Source: an uncultured Chitinophagaceae bacterium
GTDB lineage: Bacteria > Bacteroidota > Bacteroidia > Chitinophagales > Chitinophagaceae
Direction of reading: 5' to 3'
DNA length: 64,000 nt
Assembly (NCBI GenBank): GCA_937907395.1
Contig: CALCII010000012.1
Location: forward strand, 1-64,000
The translations under genes and the position numbers were made by a program. Below are positions 8,452 to 17,729 of this stretch, piece by piece (within the stretch, counting starts at the first letter, position 1; every line of letters begins with the position of its first letter). Under the pieces are notes generated by a model. That model ran no database searches. It worked only from the letters and a program-made list of their open reading frames with translations, and was not told where the DNA came from.

Positions 8452-9075
8452 ATGCAGAAGCTTACGAAAGATTTTTACCAGCGAGCAGATGTGACACTGA
8501 TTGCAAAAGAACTGATTGGCAAAATCATCGTCACAAAGTTTGACCGGCAACTGACCACTGCCCGGATTGTGGAAACAGAAGCATATGCCGGGATTGTTGA
8601 TCGTGCTTCGCATGCATACGGAGGGCGCAGGACCAACAGAACAGAAGTCATGTTTGGGAAACCCGGCGTAGCTTATGTTTATTTGTGCTATGGCATTCAT
8701 AAAATGTTCAATATAGTAACCAATGAAGTAAACGTTCCGGATGCTGTTTTGATCCGTGGTGTGGAACCCCTGACAGGGAAAGAGATCATGCAACAACGTT
8801 TATCAAAGAAACAAATTGACGCATCGATGGGACGTGGACCAGGCAATGCTGCTAAAGCACTGGGTATTGACCTGCAGCATACAGGAAGCAGTTTGCTGGG
8901 AAAAGAATTTTTTATAGCAGCAGATGAGTTTACTACTGATGCCATTATGGTGAGTAAGCGTATTGGGATTGATTATGCTGGAGACCATGCAGCCTGGCTG
9001 TATCGCTTCTTTGTAAAAGATCACCCCAACGTAACAAAACATAGTTTTAATAAAGAATCGATTCTTTTATTATGA
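8452..9075 (+). CDS. DNA-3-methyladenine glycosylase (AAG/MPG family)
   Basis: 207 residues. Base-excision-repair enzyme that removes alkylated purines. Family motifs: VETEAY (residues 40-45), with the Glu that activates the catalytic water, SHAYGGRRTNRTEVMFGKPG (residues about 53-72), YVYLCYGIHKMFNIVTN (about 75-91) and GRGPGNAAKALGID (about 127-140). Full length for the family. The downstream transporter ATG (9072) overlaps the stop by 4 nt (ATGA), so the two genes are co-translated although their functions are unrelated. Confidence 0.93.
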   Translation: MQKLTKDFYQRADVTLIAKELIGKIIVTKFDRQLTTARIVETEAYAGIVDRASHAYGGRRTNRTEVMFGKPGVAYVYLCYGIHKMFNIVTNEVNVPDAVLIRGVEPLTGKEIMQQRLSKKQIDASMGRGPGNAAKALGIDLQHTGSSLLGKEFFIAADEFTTDAIMVSKRIGIDYAGDHAAWLYRFFVKDHPNVTKHSFNKESILLL

Positions 9076-10535
9076 TGGAATTTTTTAAAAAATACAGACA
9101 AAGCATTTCCTTTCTTGCAGGCATTTTACTGGCTGTTTTCACAGCATTCTTCAATCCTTTTTCATTGGATGCAAGTGCCAATAAAACAGTTGCGGTTGCT
9201 GTATTGATGATCACCTGGTGGATTACAGAAGCGATGCCTATGCCGGTTGTTGCATTAGTACCACTGGTACTTTTTCCCCTGTTTGGAATAGCATCCATTG
9301 AAGAAACCAGTAAAGCATACAGCAATCCCGTTATCTTCCTGTTCATGGGAGGATTCATGATTGGACTGGCCATTGAAAAATGGAATCTGCACAAACGAAT
9401 TGCTCTCAATATTGTAAAGAAAACCGGAACGGGTGGCAATAAAATCATTCTGGGATTCATCCTCTCCACCGGCTTTTTAAGCATGTGGTTAAGCAACACT
9501 GCCACTACTATGATGATGTTCCCTATTGCCCTTAGTGTGATTGCAGTAATGAAAGAACATGAACAACCCGGCACCAACATGAACCATTTTTCATTGGTAT
9601 TAATGCTCGTGATTGCTTATGCCAGCAATATTGGCGGAATGGCCACAATCATTGGTACACCACCCAATGTTGCATTCGCTGCTTTTATTGAAAAAAAATA
9701 CAATTACAATATTCAGTTTTCAGATTGGATGCTGATATGCACCCCATTGGCCATTCTTTTATTACTGGCGCTGTATTTTGTATTGGTGAAATGGATGTAC
9801 CCCAATCACATTCGCAGCAGTGAAGATGCCAACCAGTTCATCTCGAATGAAATTAAAGCACTGGGACCTTTGTCCACAGGTGAAAAAAGAGTGCTGGTCA
9901 TCTTTATTGCAACAGCCTTGCTATGGATCACCAAAGATTTCATTAACAGACTCAATTGGTTTAAGCTGGATGATAATATGATTGCCATTATTGGAGCTGT
10001 TTCTTTATTTGCTGTTTCATCGGGTGAAACAAAAAATAAGGAACGGAAAATGTTGCTCGAATGGAGCGATACCTCAAAAATGGCCTGGGGTATTTTACTC
10101 TTGTTTGGCGGTGGTATTGCATTGGCCAATACGCTGGAAAAAGCAGGTGTAATGGCAATCGTTGGAAACAATCTCGCCTCCTTCAGTAATACCAATTTGT
10201 TTGTACTGATAGCAGCAGTAACCATCGTTTCCATTTTCATGAGTGAGTTAATGAGCAATGTGGCACAGGTGATTGTACTATCGCCGGTGTTGGCAGCCCT
10301 TGCCGATGCTTTGCACTTAGACCCCTTATTGCTGGGCATACCCATGACATTAGCCGCCAGTGCTGCTTCCATGATGCCCATGGGAACACCGCCCAATGCG
10401 ATCGTATTCAGCAGTGGTCATATTAAACTGAAAGACATGATTAAAGCCGGACTGGTAATGAACATCATCAGTATCATTCTGATTACGATGTTCTGCTGGC
10501 TGGTTTTGCCAATGGTGATGAAGGCAATTCAATAG
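9072..10535 (+). CDS. SLC13/DASS family sodium-coupled anion symporter
   Basis: 487 residues with around 11-13 hydrophobic segments. The two hallmark Ser-Asn-Thr-type hairpin motifs are visible: WLSNTATTMMMFPIALSV (about residues 138-155) and, in the second repeat, MPMGTPPNAIVFSSG (about 434-448); the first half also carries GTPPNVAFAAF. The family moves dicarboxylates or sulfate with Na+; the exact substrate cannot be decided here. Inner membrane. Overlaps the glycosylase stop by 4 nt and ends 4 nt from the convergent porP-like gene. Confidence 0.9.
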   Translation: MMEFFKKYRQSISFLAGILLAVFTAFFNPFSLDASANKTVAVAVLMITWWITEAMPMPVVALVPLVLFPLFGIASIEETSKAYSNPVIFLFMGGFMIGLAIEKWNLHKRIALNIVKKTGTGGNKIILGFILSTGFLSMWLSNTATTMMMFPIALSVIAVMKEHEQPGTNMNHFSLVLMLVIAYASNIGGMATIIGTPPNVAFAAFIEKKYNYNIQFSDWMLICTPLAILLLLALYFVLVKWMYPNHIRSSEDANQFISNEIKALGPLSTGEKRVLVIFIATALLWITKDFINRLNWFKLDDNMIAIIGAVSLFAVSSGETKNKERKMLLEWSDTSKMAWGILLLFGGGIALANTLEKAGVMAIVGNNLASFSNTNLFVLIAAVTIVSIFMSELMSNVAQVIVLSPVLAALADALHLDPLLLGIPMTLAASAASMMPMGTPPNAIVFSSGHIKLKDMIKAGLVMNIISIILITMFCWLVLPMVMKAIQ

Positions 10536-10539
10536 TTGA

Positions 10540-11553
10540 TCAAAAACGGGGACAGTTGAGTTTCTTCTTGTTTGGATCGCTTCTTTTCTGAATATAGATG
10601 AGTGAAATTTCCATTCCTCCCTGCCGGCGGGATGCAGCAGATAGTTTCGATGTATTCACATCATAACTGATACCCAAACGGTAACTTCCAAATTCCAAAC
10701 CTATATAAGGTATAACGGCGTCCTTCAAACGAACCCAGCTGCCTGCATACACATCAACAGGATTATCAAAATCACCATTCACTGTAAAACCCAGGGCAGC
10801 GCCCAATACAGTTTCAGAAGCACCCGCCTGACGTTGATGGATCGCACTTACAAACAATGTTGTTGCGTCGGCTACAGGAAAATAACCACCGCCATGGATG
10901 GTATACCTGGGGTTCAGTACAAAATCGGCCCCACGGAAACTAACCTTCGGACGATTGATATGATAAATAGAACCTCCGATATAAAAATTATTATACTCTG
11001 TTGATGATCCATTGTAAATGAATCCTGCATTCACATCAAAATAATTGACATTCAGAAAACCGGTATTAGCTGCAAATTCACTGGTAACTCCGGTGAACCC
11101 AAGGCTGGTCAGTTCATCTTCAAAATCAAGCTTGGAAATATCCAGCTTCCGTTGCGCATAGGTTCCGCTGAAACCAGCACCTAATGTATGAAACCCATCA
11201 GGATCCAATGCTTTGTGATAGGCAAGCGAAGCCGACATGTAATTATTCTTCATAATTCCGCTGGCATTCATATCATACATGCCCATGACACCAAATCCAA
11301 ACTGATCGTATTCCGGTATTTTGTTGCGAAGTATCCCAAAATCGGCAGAGGCTGTTCCGGTACGGAAAGCTGTATTTATTGTGGGCCATTGATTGCGGTA
11401 ATTTCCGGCAACACGTAAAATGCCATCAAACTTTCCGGTTAATGCCGGATTCAAAGTAAGTGGTGAAGCAAAAAACTGGGAAAAATGAGGATCCTGCGCT
11501 TGCGCACTAACCAAAGCCATCACCAGCCCCACAAAGAGAAAAAATTTACGCAT
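10540..11553 (-). CDS. type IX secretion membrane protein, PorP/SprF family
   Basis: 337 residues with signal peptide MRKFFLFVGLVMALVSAQAQ, followed by the family opening DPHFSQFFASPLTLNPALTG and then an outer-membrane beta-barrel pattern (alternating hydrophobic strands with aromatic girdles, GVMGMYDMNASG, GGSIYHINRPKVSF). PorP/SprF proteins help secretion or surface attachment of specific type IX cargo such as gliding adhesins. No adhesin partner gene is next to it; it sits 42 nt downstream of upp on the same strand. Confidence 0.9.
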   Translation of the reverse strand: MRKFFLFVGLVMALVSAQAQDPHFSQFFASPLTLNPALTGKFDGILRVAGNYRNQWPTINTAFRTGTASADFGILRNKIPEYDQFGFGVMGMYDMNASGIMKNNYMSASLAYHKALDPDGFHTLGAGFSGTYAQRKLDISKLDFEDELTSLGFTGVTSEFAANTGFLNVNYFDVNAGFIYNGSSTEYNNFYIGGSIYHINRPKVSFRGADFVLNPRYTIHGGGYFPVADATTLFVSAIHQRQAGASETVLGAALGFTVNGDFDNPVDVYAGSWVRLKDAVIPYIGLEFGSYRLGISYDVNTSKLSAASRRQGGMEISLIYIQKRSDPNKKKLNCPRF

Positions 11554-11595
11554 TCCTTTCAGACGTTTTTCAACTGTTATTTGTTGCGCAGGTTA

Positions 11596-12246
11596 TCACA
11601 TTTGTACTTTTGTTCCAAATGCCAGGTCCCCTGCATCGCCCAAACCGGGCACAATATATCCTTTGGCTGTAAGCTCTTCATCTATAGCACCGCACCAGAT
11701 TTTCACTCTTGGCGAATTGCGTTGTACATATTCAATCCCAACCGAACAGGCAATAGCGCAAACAATATGAATTTCACTGGGCTGCCCTTCATCCATCAGG
11801 TACTGAACGGTTTTTACCAACGAACTTCCGGTGGCAAGCATAGGATCGGAAATGATCACCACCCTTCCCTCCAATGCCGGGCAACTCACATAATCCAGGC
11901 TGATTTCAAACGACCCGTCTCTGTGATGTTTGCGATAAGCAGAAATAAACGCATTATCGGCCCTGTCAAAATAATTCAATAAACCCTGATGCATGGGTAA
12001 GCCTGCCCGTAAAATAGTTGCCAGAACGGGTTGCTGCTCCAACACTTTACAAACAGAAGTACCTAATGGAGTAGTTACTTCCTGCTCTTTCCACTTTAAT
12101 AATTTACTGATTTCATAACCGGCCACTTCTCCAATCCGCTCCAGGTTTCTGCGAAACCGCAACCGGTCGCCTTGTATGTTTACATCTCTTAACTCGGCTA
12201 CCCAGTTACTAACCAGTGAATGTTCGTCGCTTAAATTAATTACCAT
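11596..12246 (-). CDS. upp: uracil phosphoribosyltransferase
   Basis: 216 residues. Makes UMP from uracil and PRPP in pyrimidine salvage. The PRPP-binding loop is DPMLATGSS at residues 134-142, and the uracil-binding segment YIVPGLGDAGD is at 197-207. RAGLPMHQGL near residue 80 is also canonical. Full length. Upstream, an ATTTTTG-like element lies only 4 nt from the ATG, resembling the short-leader promoters elsewhere in the window but with an imperfect box. Confidence 0.95.
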   Translation of the reverse strand: MVINLSDEHSLVSNWVAELRDVNIQGDRLRFRRNLERIGEVAGYEISKLLKWKEQEVTTPLGTSVCKVLEQQPVLATILRAGLPMHQGLLNYFDRADNAFISAYRKHHRDGSFEISLDYVSCPALEGRVVIISDPMLATGSSLVKTVQYLMDEGQPSEIHIVCAIACSVGIEYVQRNSPRVKIWCGAIDEELTAKGYIVPGLGDAGDLAFGTKVQM

Positions 12247-12407
12247 GTAACAAAAATTTCGGTTGAAGGTTGCAGTGTTGGGGTGACAAGCAGCAGGGTT
12301 CGTTTCCGGAATCGTTTACCTGTAAAACCACCGCATCCCTTACTTTTACAAATCTAAATGATAATCGCTGAACACAGCAGAAGTAACCCGAAAATCTGAA
12401 TCTGAAT

Positions 12408-13481
12408 ATGGTATACCGTGCAATTGGATTGATGAGCGGCAGTTCCCTCGACGGACTGGATATTGTTTTTGCAGAATTTGATGTAACCGGACAAAAATGG
12501 TCCTACGAAATAAAACTGGCCGAATGCATTTCTTATAGCGAAGAATGGACTCAAAAGCTGAAAAGAGCAACTTCCTTACCGGCGGCCGATTACATGCAGC
12601 TCCACGTGGATTACGGGCATTTTTTGGGAGAAACAGTAAAGACTTTTATCCAAAAACACAACCTGGAGTTCAAAGTTCAACTGATTGGTTCGCATGGGCA
12701 TACCACCTTCCACAACCCAGCCACCCACCTGTCGCATCAACTGGGTGATGGTGCTGCCATTGCAGCCATTACAGGCATCAATGTGGTAAGTGATCTGCGG
12801 AATATGGATGTGGCATTAGGCGGACAAGGGGCGCCGATCGTTCCCATTGGTGAAAAAAACCTGTTGGACAATTACGATTACTTCCTGAATATTGGCGGTA
12901 TTGCAAACATTTCTGCCAACAAGGAACCATACATTGCTTTTGATATTTGTGCAGCCAACCGTGTGTTGAATTTACTGGCCAATGAAGCCGGTTTGTCGTT
13001 TGATGAAGGTGGCGCAGTAGCCCGGCAGGGACAGGTTCACCATCAACTGCTGGCGCAACTCAATCAACTGGACTACTACAACCAATCGTTCCCCAAATCC
13101 TTGTCGAACCAGTTTGGAACGGATATCGTATTTCCCTTGATCAAACAGTCAGATCTTTCTACTGCAGATGCATTGTGCACCTATGCAGAACATATAGCCA
13201 TGCAGGTGGGTTCCGCTTTGGAAAGTGTACGTGCAACCGCTTCTGAAAAAATGCTTATTACAGGTGGCGGAGCATTGAATCACTACCTGGTGGAACGCAT
13301 TCAATTGCATACAGATGTTGAAGTCATTATTCCTGATGAATTGTTGATCCGTTATAAAGAAGCACTCATCATGGCACATATTGGTATCCTTCGCTGGAGA
13401 GAGGAGTACAATGTACTCAGCACTGTTACAGGTGCCCAACGAAACAGTGTGGGTGGCGCCGTATGGAGCGGACAAGACTGA
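12408..13481 (+). CDS. anmK: anhydro-N-acetylmuramic acid kinase
   Basis: 357 residues. Phosphorylates and opens 1,6-anhydro-MurNAc released from peptidoglycan, feeding cell-wall recycling. The ATP-binding signature GLMSGSSLDGLD is at residues 7-18 (usual form GTSLDG), with further family segments IGSHGHTTFH, GDGAAIA, GGIANIS, FDICAANRVLN, DEGG and ITGGGALNHYL. Length and order fit AnmK. The 160-bp spacer to the divergent upp must hold both promoters; a TACTTTTA element lies about 60 nt before the ATG. Confidence 0.95.
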   Translation: MVYRAIGLMSGSSLDGLDIVFAEFDVTGQKWSYEIKLAECISYSEEWTQKLKRATSLPAADYMQLHVDYGHFLGETVKTFIQKHNLEFKVQLIGSHGHTTFHNPATHLSHQLGDGAAIAAITGINVVSDLRNMDVALGGQGAPIVPIGEKNLLDNYDYFLNIGGIANISANKEPYIAFDICAANRVLNLLANEAGLSFDEGGAVARQGQVHHQLLAQLNQLDYYNQSFPKSLSNQFGTDIVFPLIKQSDLSTADALCTYAEHIAMQVGSALESVRATASEKMLITGGGALNHYLVERIQLHTDVEVIIPDELLIRYKEALIMAHIGILRWREEYNVLSTVTGAQRNSVGGAVWSGQD

Positions 13482-13564
13482 TTTGTTCTGAATCACTTTT
13501 CTCCCTGACTGGAATCATCCTCTTTCTTCCCATCTCCATCTAACTTACTAAGAATATTTTCGGG

Positions 13565-15124
13565 ATGGGTTTGTATGACGATCTGAAACATCAATCACTT
13601 TCGGTTGTTTCTTCTTTTCCTTCAACTGAAGAAACCGGAAAATTCTTCCAATTACAGGAAACCTTCCGGGAACAATATGCCCATTATTATAACAACAAAA
13701 CGGCTGCACGTTGCGTAGTGATAATTCCCAGCCTTACACTGGATCGTGAAATTCTGGAACGGGTACATGGCCATTTTTACTATGAAGAGCGCATGCTTTG
13801 TTTGCTCATGCTGCTACGAATGCCACGTACACATGTAACATTCGTAACCAGTATGCCTGTTGACCCGGTGATTATTGATTATTACTTACACCTGTTGCCC
13901 GGCATTACCGGGTATCATGCCCGGCAACGGCTCACTTTGCTGAGTTGTTTTGATGCATCACCCAAACCACTAACCGAAAAAGTATTGGAACGTCCCCGCT
14001 TATTGGATCGCATCCGCAATAGTATCCCTTCCGGTTACCCGGCTCATCTTACCTGTTTCAATATCACAGAAAAAGAAAGAAAGCTGGCATTGAATCTTGG
14101 CATTCCATTGTATGGAACCAATCCCGATCTCAATTTCCTGGGAACCAAAAGCGGCAGCCGGAAAATATTTAAAGCCTGTGGCGTTCGTTTGCCCGACGGT
14201 TTTGAAGACATTAAAAACGAAGAAGAAGTGATTGACAGTCTTGTATTGTTAAAACACAATACACCTTCACTTGAGAAAGCAGTAGTGAAGCTGAATGATG
14301 GATTTTCCGGAGAAGGAAATGCCATCTTTTCGTACGAAGGAGCGCCACATCCTGATTTATTACGGCAATGGATAGCCGAAAAATTACCCCACCGGTTGAA
14401 AATAGTTGCTGAGCGATTCAGCTACAAAAGCTATATGGACAAACTGAAGCTGATGGGAGGCATTGTGGAAGCATTTATTGATGGCGCCGAAAAAACATCC
14501 CCTTCTGTACAATGCAGAATCAATCCGTTGGGAGAAACAGATATTATTTCAACCCATGATCAGGTGCTGGGCGGAGAAAGCGGACAGGTTTTTCTTGGTG
14601 CCTACTTCCCGGCAAAGATGGATTATGCAGTAGAGCTGGGACGGATCGGCAGAACAGTTTCTGAAGAATTAAAGAAGTATGGAGTACTGGGCAGGTTTGG
14701 CATTGATTTTATGTGTGTGAAAGAAAATGAAAAATGGAACATCTATGCAATTGAAATAAATCTCAGAAAAGGCGGCACCACACACCCTTACCTGATGCTG
14801 CAATTTTTAACAGATGGCGAATATGATTCCTCCGAAGGACGTTTCTATATGCACGATCATAAAGAGCGTTTTTATTTTGCCACCGATAACCTGCAGCGGG
14901 ATTGCTATAAAGGATTAACACCACACGACCTCATTGAAATTGCCATGTGTAATGGATTGCTTTATGACAGTGTGTCTGAAGAAGGCGTGATGTTTCATCT
15001 CATCAGTGCGCTTTCACAATATGGAAAACTGGGACTGGTTTGCATTGGAAGCACACATGACCGTGCCGTTGACTTCTTCAACAAAGTTGTGCTCACACTT
15101 AACGAGGAATGCAATTGTCATTGA
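13565..15124 (+). CDS. ATP-grasp-type ligase related to peptide ligase PGM1 (function unknown)
   Basis: 519 residues, no signal peptide, so cytoplasmic. The N-terminal 170 residues (PSLTLDREILERVHGHFYYEERMLCLLMLLRMP) match a domain found with PGM1-like peptide ligases. The C-terminal half looks like an ATP-grasp fold: GIPLYGTNPDLNFLGTKSGSRK, AVVKLNDGFSGEGNAIF (phosphate-binding loop-like), VAERFSYKSY, and the metal-binding end GRFGIDFM...AIEINLRKGGTTHPY with the E-x-N pair. Such enzymes join a carboxylate to an amine using ATP. Substrates are unknown; no biosynthetic cluster surrounds it. Follows anmK by 83 nt and overlaps the convergent M28 peptidase gene by 7 nt at the 3' ends. Confidence 0.75.
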   Translation: MGLYDDLKHQSLSVVSSFPSTEETGKFFQLQETFREQYAHYYNNKTAARCVVIIPSLTLDREILERVHGHFYYEERMLCLLMLLRMPRTHVTFVTSMPVDPVIIDYYLHLLPGITGYHARQRLTLLSCFDASPKPLTEKVLERPRLLDRIRNSIPSGYPAHLTCFNITEKERKLALNLGIPLYGTNPDLNFLGTKSGSRKIFKACGVRLPDGFEDIKNEEEVIDSLVLLKHNTPSLEKAVVKLNDGFSGEGNAIFSYEGAPHPDLLRQWIAEKLPHRLKIVAERFSYKSYMDKLKLMGGIVEAFIDGAEKTSPSVQCRINPLGETDIISTHDQVLGGESGQVFLGAYFPAKMDYAVELGRIGRTVSEELKKYGVLGRFGIDFMCVKENEKWNIYAIEINLRKGGTTHPYLMLQFLTDGEYDSSEGRFYMHDHKERFYFATDNLQRDCYKGLTPHDLIEIAMCNGLLYDSVSEEGVMFHLISALSQYGKLGLVCIGSTHDRAVDFFNKVVLTLNEECNCH

Positions 15125-16491
15125 GCAGGTATTCCGTACTGATCAACTATATATAACAGGAAAATCATATTTACCGCTCCTAATTCCAACTCCCGTTTGC
15201 TCACCCATTCAAATGTATCATTAGCTGCATGGTGATGATCAAAATAACGTTGCGAATCGGGTTGCAATCCACACAATACGGTGCCTAATGAACGAAGCGG
15301 ACCAATATCTGCACCACCCCCGCTTGCATTAAAACGGTATATACCATAAGGAACAAACAAGGGCAACCATTTATTAAAATAATCAACTGCCGGTGCGCCG
15401 GTAGAAAAACCAAAGCTGCGGGGTGTAAACCCACCGGCATCACTTTCTAATGCAAAGATGAATTTCTTCCTTTCTGTTTTTGCAACATCTGCATACGCTT
15501 TCCCTCCACGTAATCCGTTTTCTTCATTCATAAACATTACCACACGGATCGTACGCTTCGGTTTTATACCTAATTGTTTGTACACACGAATAATTTCCAT
15601 GCTCTGCACACAACCGGCGCCATCATCATGTGCACCTTCTCCCAAATCCCATGAATCCAGGTGCCCGCCAACAGTAATCACTTCATCAGGAAATTCTGTC
15701 CCCCTGATCTCTCCAATCACATTATAACTTAATACATCGGGCAACATCTCACATGACGTTTTGAAATAAAGTTGCAGGCGGTTTTTTTTCAATTGCTCAC
15801 TCACGTATTCTGCATGACGTGTGGATACAGCAATTGCAGGGATCTTAGGAAATGAGTCGTTATAATTCGTTGCTCCTGTATGAGGATAATCATCAATGTT
15901 ACTGGCTAACGAGCGAACCATTACACCCACAGCGCCATATTTCGCAGCCATGGATGGTCCGCGGCCCCTGAATTGTCCGGCTTCTCCATACGCCCGAAAC
16001 GTTTCTGTATATGTGGCATTCATTGGGAAATTATAAAACACAATTTTCCCTTTCACACCTCTCACACCAATAGAATCCAGTTCTTTAAATGAACGGATTT
16101 CGATCACTTCAGCTTTCACTCCATTCACACCGGTGCCCACACTGTTTCCCAATGCACAAACATTTAAACTAAAGGGCTTCCCATTGCTATCAAATAACAG
16201 GGCCTGCTCTTTTTTCCCACGTACCCAATGAGGAACCATGCACTCTTGCAGGTAAACCGTATCGGCTCCCATTTCTTTCATCATACGGAACGTCTCTTTT
16301 ACAGCTAAAGCAGCACCGGGTGAACCGCTTAAGCGGGGACCTACTTTTTTGCAGAGAAACCACAGATTGGAATATGCTTTTCCATTCAGAAACACATCAT
16401 CAGAAATGCGTTTAAACATGACCGAATCTGATTGTTGTGCAAGGCTACTGTTTAAGCCAAAAACCAGTAAGAGAAAATAGACAGCACGCAT
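15118..16491 (-). CDS. secreted M28 family zinc aminopeptidase with PA-domain insert
   Basis: 457 residues with signal peptide MRAVYFLLLVFGLNSSLAQ. A protease-associated (PA)-like insert (about residues 120-240, GPSMAAKYGAVGVMVRS) precedes the M28 catalytic part. The zinc ligands and catalytic residues are all visible: H277 and D279 in GGHLDSWD, D289/D290 in AHDDGAG, E323/E324 in NEENGL, D351 in ESDAGG, and the C-terminal histidine in the FDHHHAAND stretch near 419-421. It should release N-terminal amino acids from peptides in the periplasm or outside. Preceded by an exact promoter box with a well-spaced -33 TTTG. Confidence 0.92.
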   Translation of the reverse strand: MRAVYFLLLVFGLNSSLAQQSDSVMFKRISDDVFLNGKAYSNLWFLCKKVGPRLSGSPGAALAVKETFRMMKEMGADTVYLQECMVPHWVRGKKEQALLFDSNGKPFSLNVCALGNSVGTGVNGVKAEVIEIRSFKELDSIGVRGVKGKIVFYNFPMNATYTETFRAYGEAGQFRGRGPSMAAKYGAVGVMVRSLASNIDDYPHTGATNYNDSFPKIPAIAVSTRHAEYVSEQLKKNRLQLYFKTSCEMLPDVLSYNVIGEIRGTEFPDEVITVGGHLDSWDLGEGAHDDGAGCVQSMEIIRVYKQLGIKPKRTIRVVMFMNEENGLRGGKAYADVAKTERKKFIFALESDAGGFTPRSFGFSTGAPAVDYFNKWLPLFVPYGIYRFNASGGGADIGPLRSLGTVLCGLQPDSQRYFDHHHAANDTFEWVSKRELELGAVNMIFLLYIVDQYGIPAQ

Positions 16492-16507
16492 CTGTTGTGA
16501 ATTTGTA

Positions 16508-16538
16508 CAAACGTACCAAAAGCTAAATCAACGGCAAA
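16508..16538 (-). promoter_or_regulatory. promoter TTTG-N19-TACGTTTG
   Basis: On the minus strand a -33 TTTG is separated by exactly 19 nt from a perfect -7 box TACGTTTG (16508-16515), the textbook Bacteroidota layout. The start codon of the M28 peptidase follows 16 nt after the box. Confidence 0.7.
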
Positions 16539-16592
16539 ACAATCATACAAAGGCTCTGTTATTAATCCTAACTTCGTTGTTCAAATCTGCAT

Positions 16593-17729
16593 ATGAAGAT
16601 TGGTATTGTTTGTTATCCAACATTTGGCGGTAGTGGCGTACTGGCTACCGAACTCGGTAAAGCATTAGCTGAAAAAGGGCACCAGGTGCATTTTATCACC
16701 TATCAGCAACCGGTTCGTTTAAGTGGCTTCTTCACGAATATCTTTTATCATGAAGTGCATGTACCGCATTACCCCTTATTTGATTATCCTCCGTATGAAA
16801 CCACACTTGCCAGTACCATGGTTGATGTGGTTTTTAATAACGACCTGGATGTATTGCATGTACATTATGCCATTCCCCATGCATCTGCAGCATTCATGGC
16901 CAAGCAGATTCTGAGAAAGAAAGGAAAAGAAATACCTGTTATCACCACGCTTCACGGAACCGACATCACACTGGTGGGAAAAGACAAAACATTTGAACCG
17001 GTGGTTACTTTTTCTATCAATGAAAGTGATGCCATTACAGCAGTATCTGAAAACCTGAGAGCCGAAACACTGAACAGTTTTCAGATAGAGAAAGAAATAG
17101 AAGTGATTTACAATTTTGTAGATGTAAAACGTTTTTCCAAGAAGCCGCTGGATGCATTCCGCAAAGTATTAGCACCCAATGGTGAAAAAATCATTGCTCA
17201 CGCATCCAACTTCCGCAAAGTGAAACGGGTGAATGATATCATCCGCACTTTTGCAGAAATAAAAAAAGTGGTCCCCTGCAAGTTGCTGATGGTAGGCGAT
17301 GGCCCCGATCGTCCGGACGCAGAAGAACTCTGCCGCACATTGAAAACATGCGACGATATCCGTTTTCTTGGCAAACAGCAGGAAATGGAAGAAATTCTGG
17401 CCATCTCCGATTTATTCATGCTCACATCCGAATATGAAAGTTTTGGATTATCGGCATTGGAAGCAATGGCTGCAGGTGTGCCTGTATTGTCCTCTAATGC
17501 AGGTGGCATACCAGAAATAAATATTCATGGGAAAACCGGCTACATGGCCAATGTGGGCGATGTTCAGGAATTAAGCCGCCTTGGCATTTCATTGCTGAAA
17601 GACGAACAACTACTGCAGGAAATGAAAAATAATGCAAGGGCACATGCCGCTCAATTCGATATACACAACATTGTTCCTTTGTATGAAAAATTATACAAAC
17701 GTTTTGTTCCTGCATCAACGGTTGCGTAA
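16593..17729 (+). CDS. bshA: N-acetyl-alpha-D-glucosaminyl L-malate synthase (bacillithiol synthesis)
   Basis: 378 residues, GT4-type glycosyltransferase. The opening MKIGIVCYPTFGGSGVLATELG is the BshA signature; further landmarks are LHVHYAIPHASAAF, TTLHGTDITLVG, VGDGPDRPDAE and the GT4 donor-site motif SEYESFGLSALEAMAAGVPV (about residues 277-296). It joins UDP-GlcNAc to L-malate, the first step of bacillithiol synthesis. No bshB or bshC lies in the window. A near-consensus TAACTTCG box is 16 nt upstream. The last 15 nt overlap the convergent envC-like gene. Confidence 0.94.
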   Translation: MKIGIVCYPTFGGSGVLATELGKALAEKGHQVHFITYQQPVRLSGFFTNIFYHEVHVPHYPLFDYPPYETTLASTMVDVVFNNDLDVLHVHYAIPHASAAFMAKQILRKKGKEIPVITTLHGTDITLVGKDKTFEPVVTFSINESDAITAVSENLRAETLNSFQIEKEIEVIYNFVDVKRFSKKPLDAFRKVLAPNGEKIIAHASNFRKVKRVNDIIRTFAEIKKVVPCKLLMVGDGPDRPDAEELCRTLKTCDDIRFLGKQQEMEEILAISDLFMLTSEYESFGLSALEAMAAGVPVLSSNAGGIPEINIHGKTGYMANVGDVQELSRLGISLLKDEQLLQEMKNNARAHAAQFDIHNIVPLYEKLYKRFVPASTVA

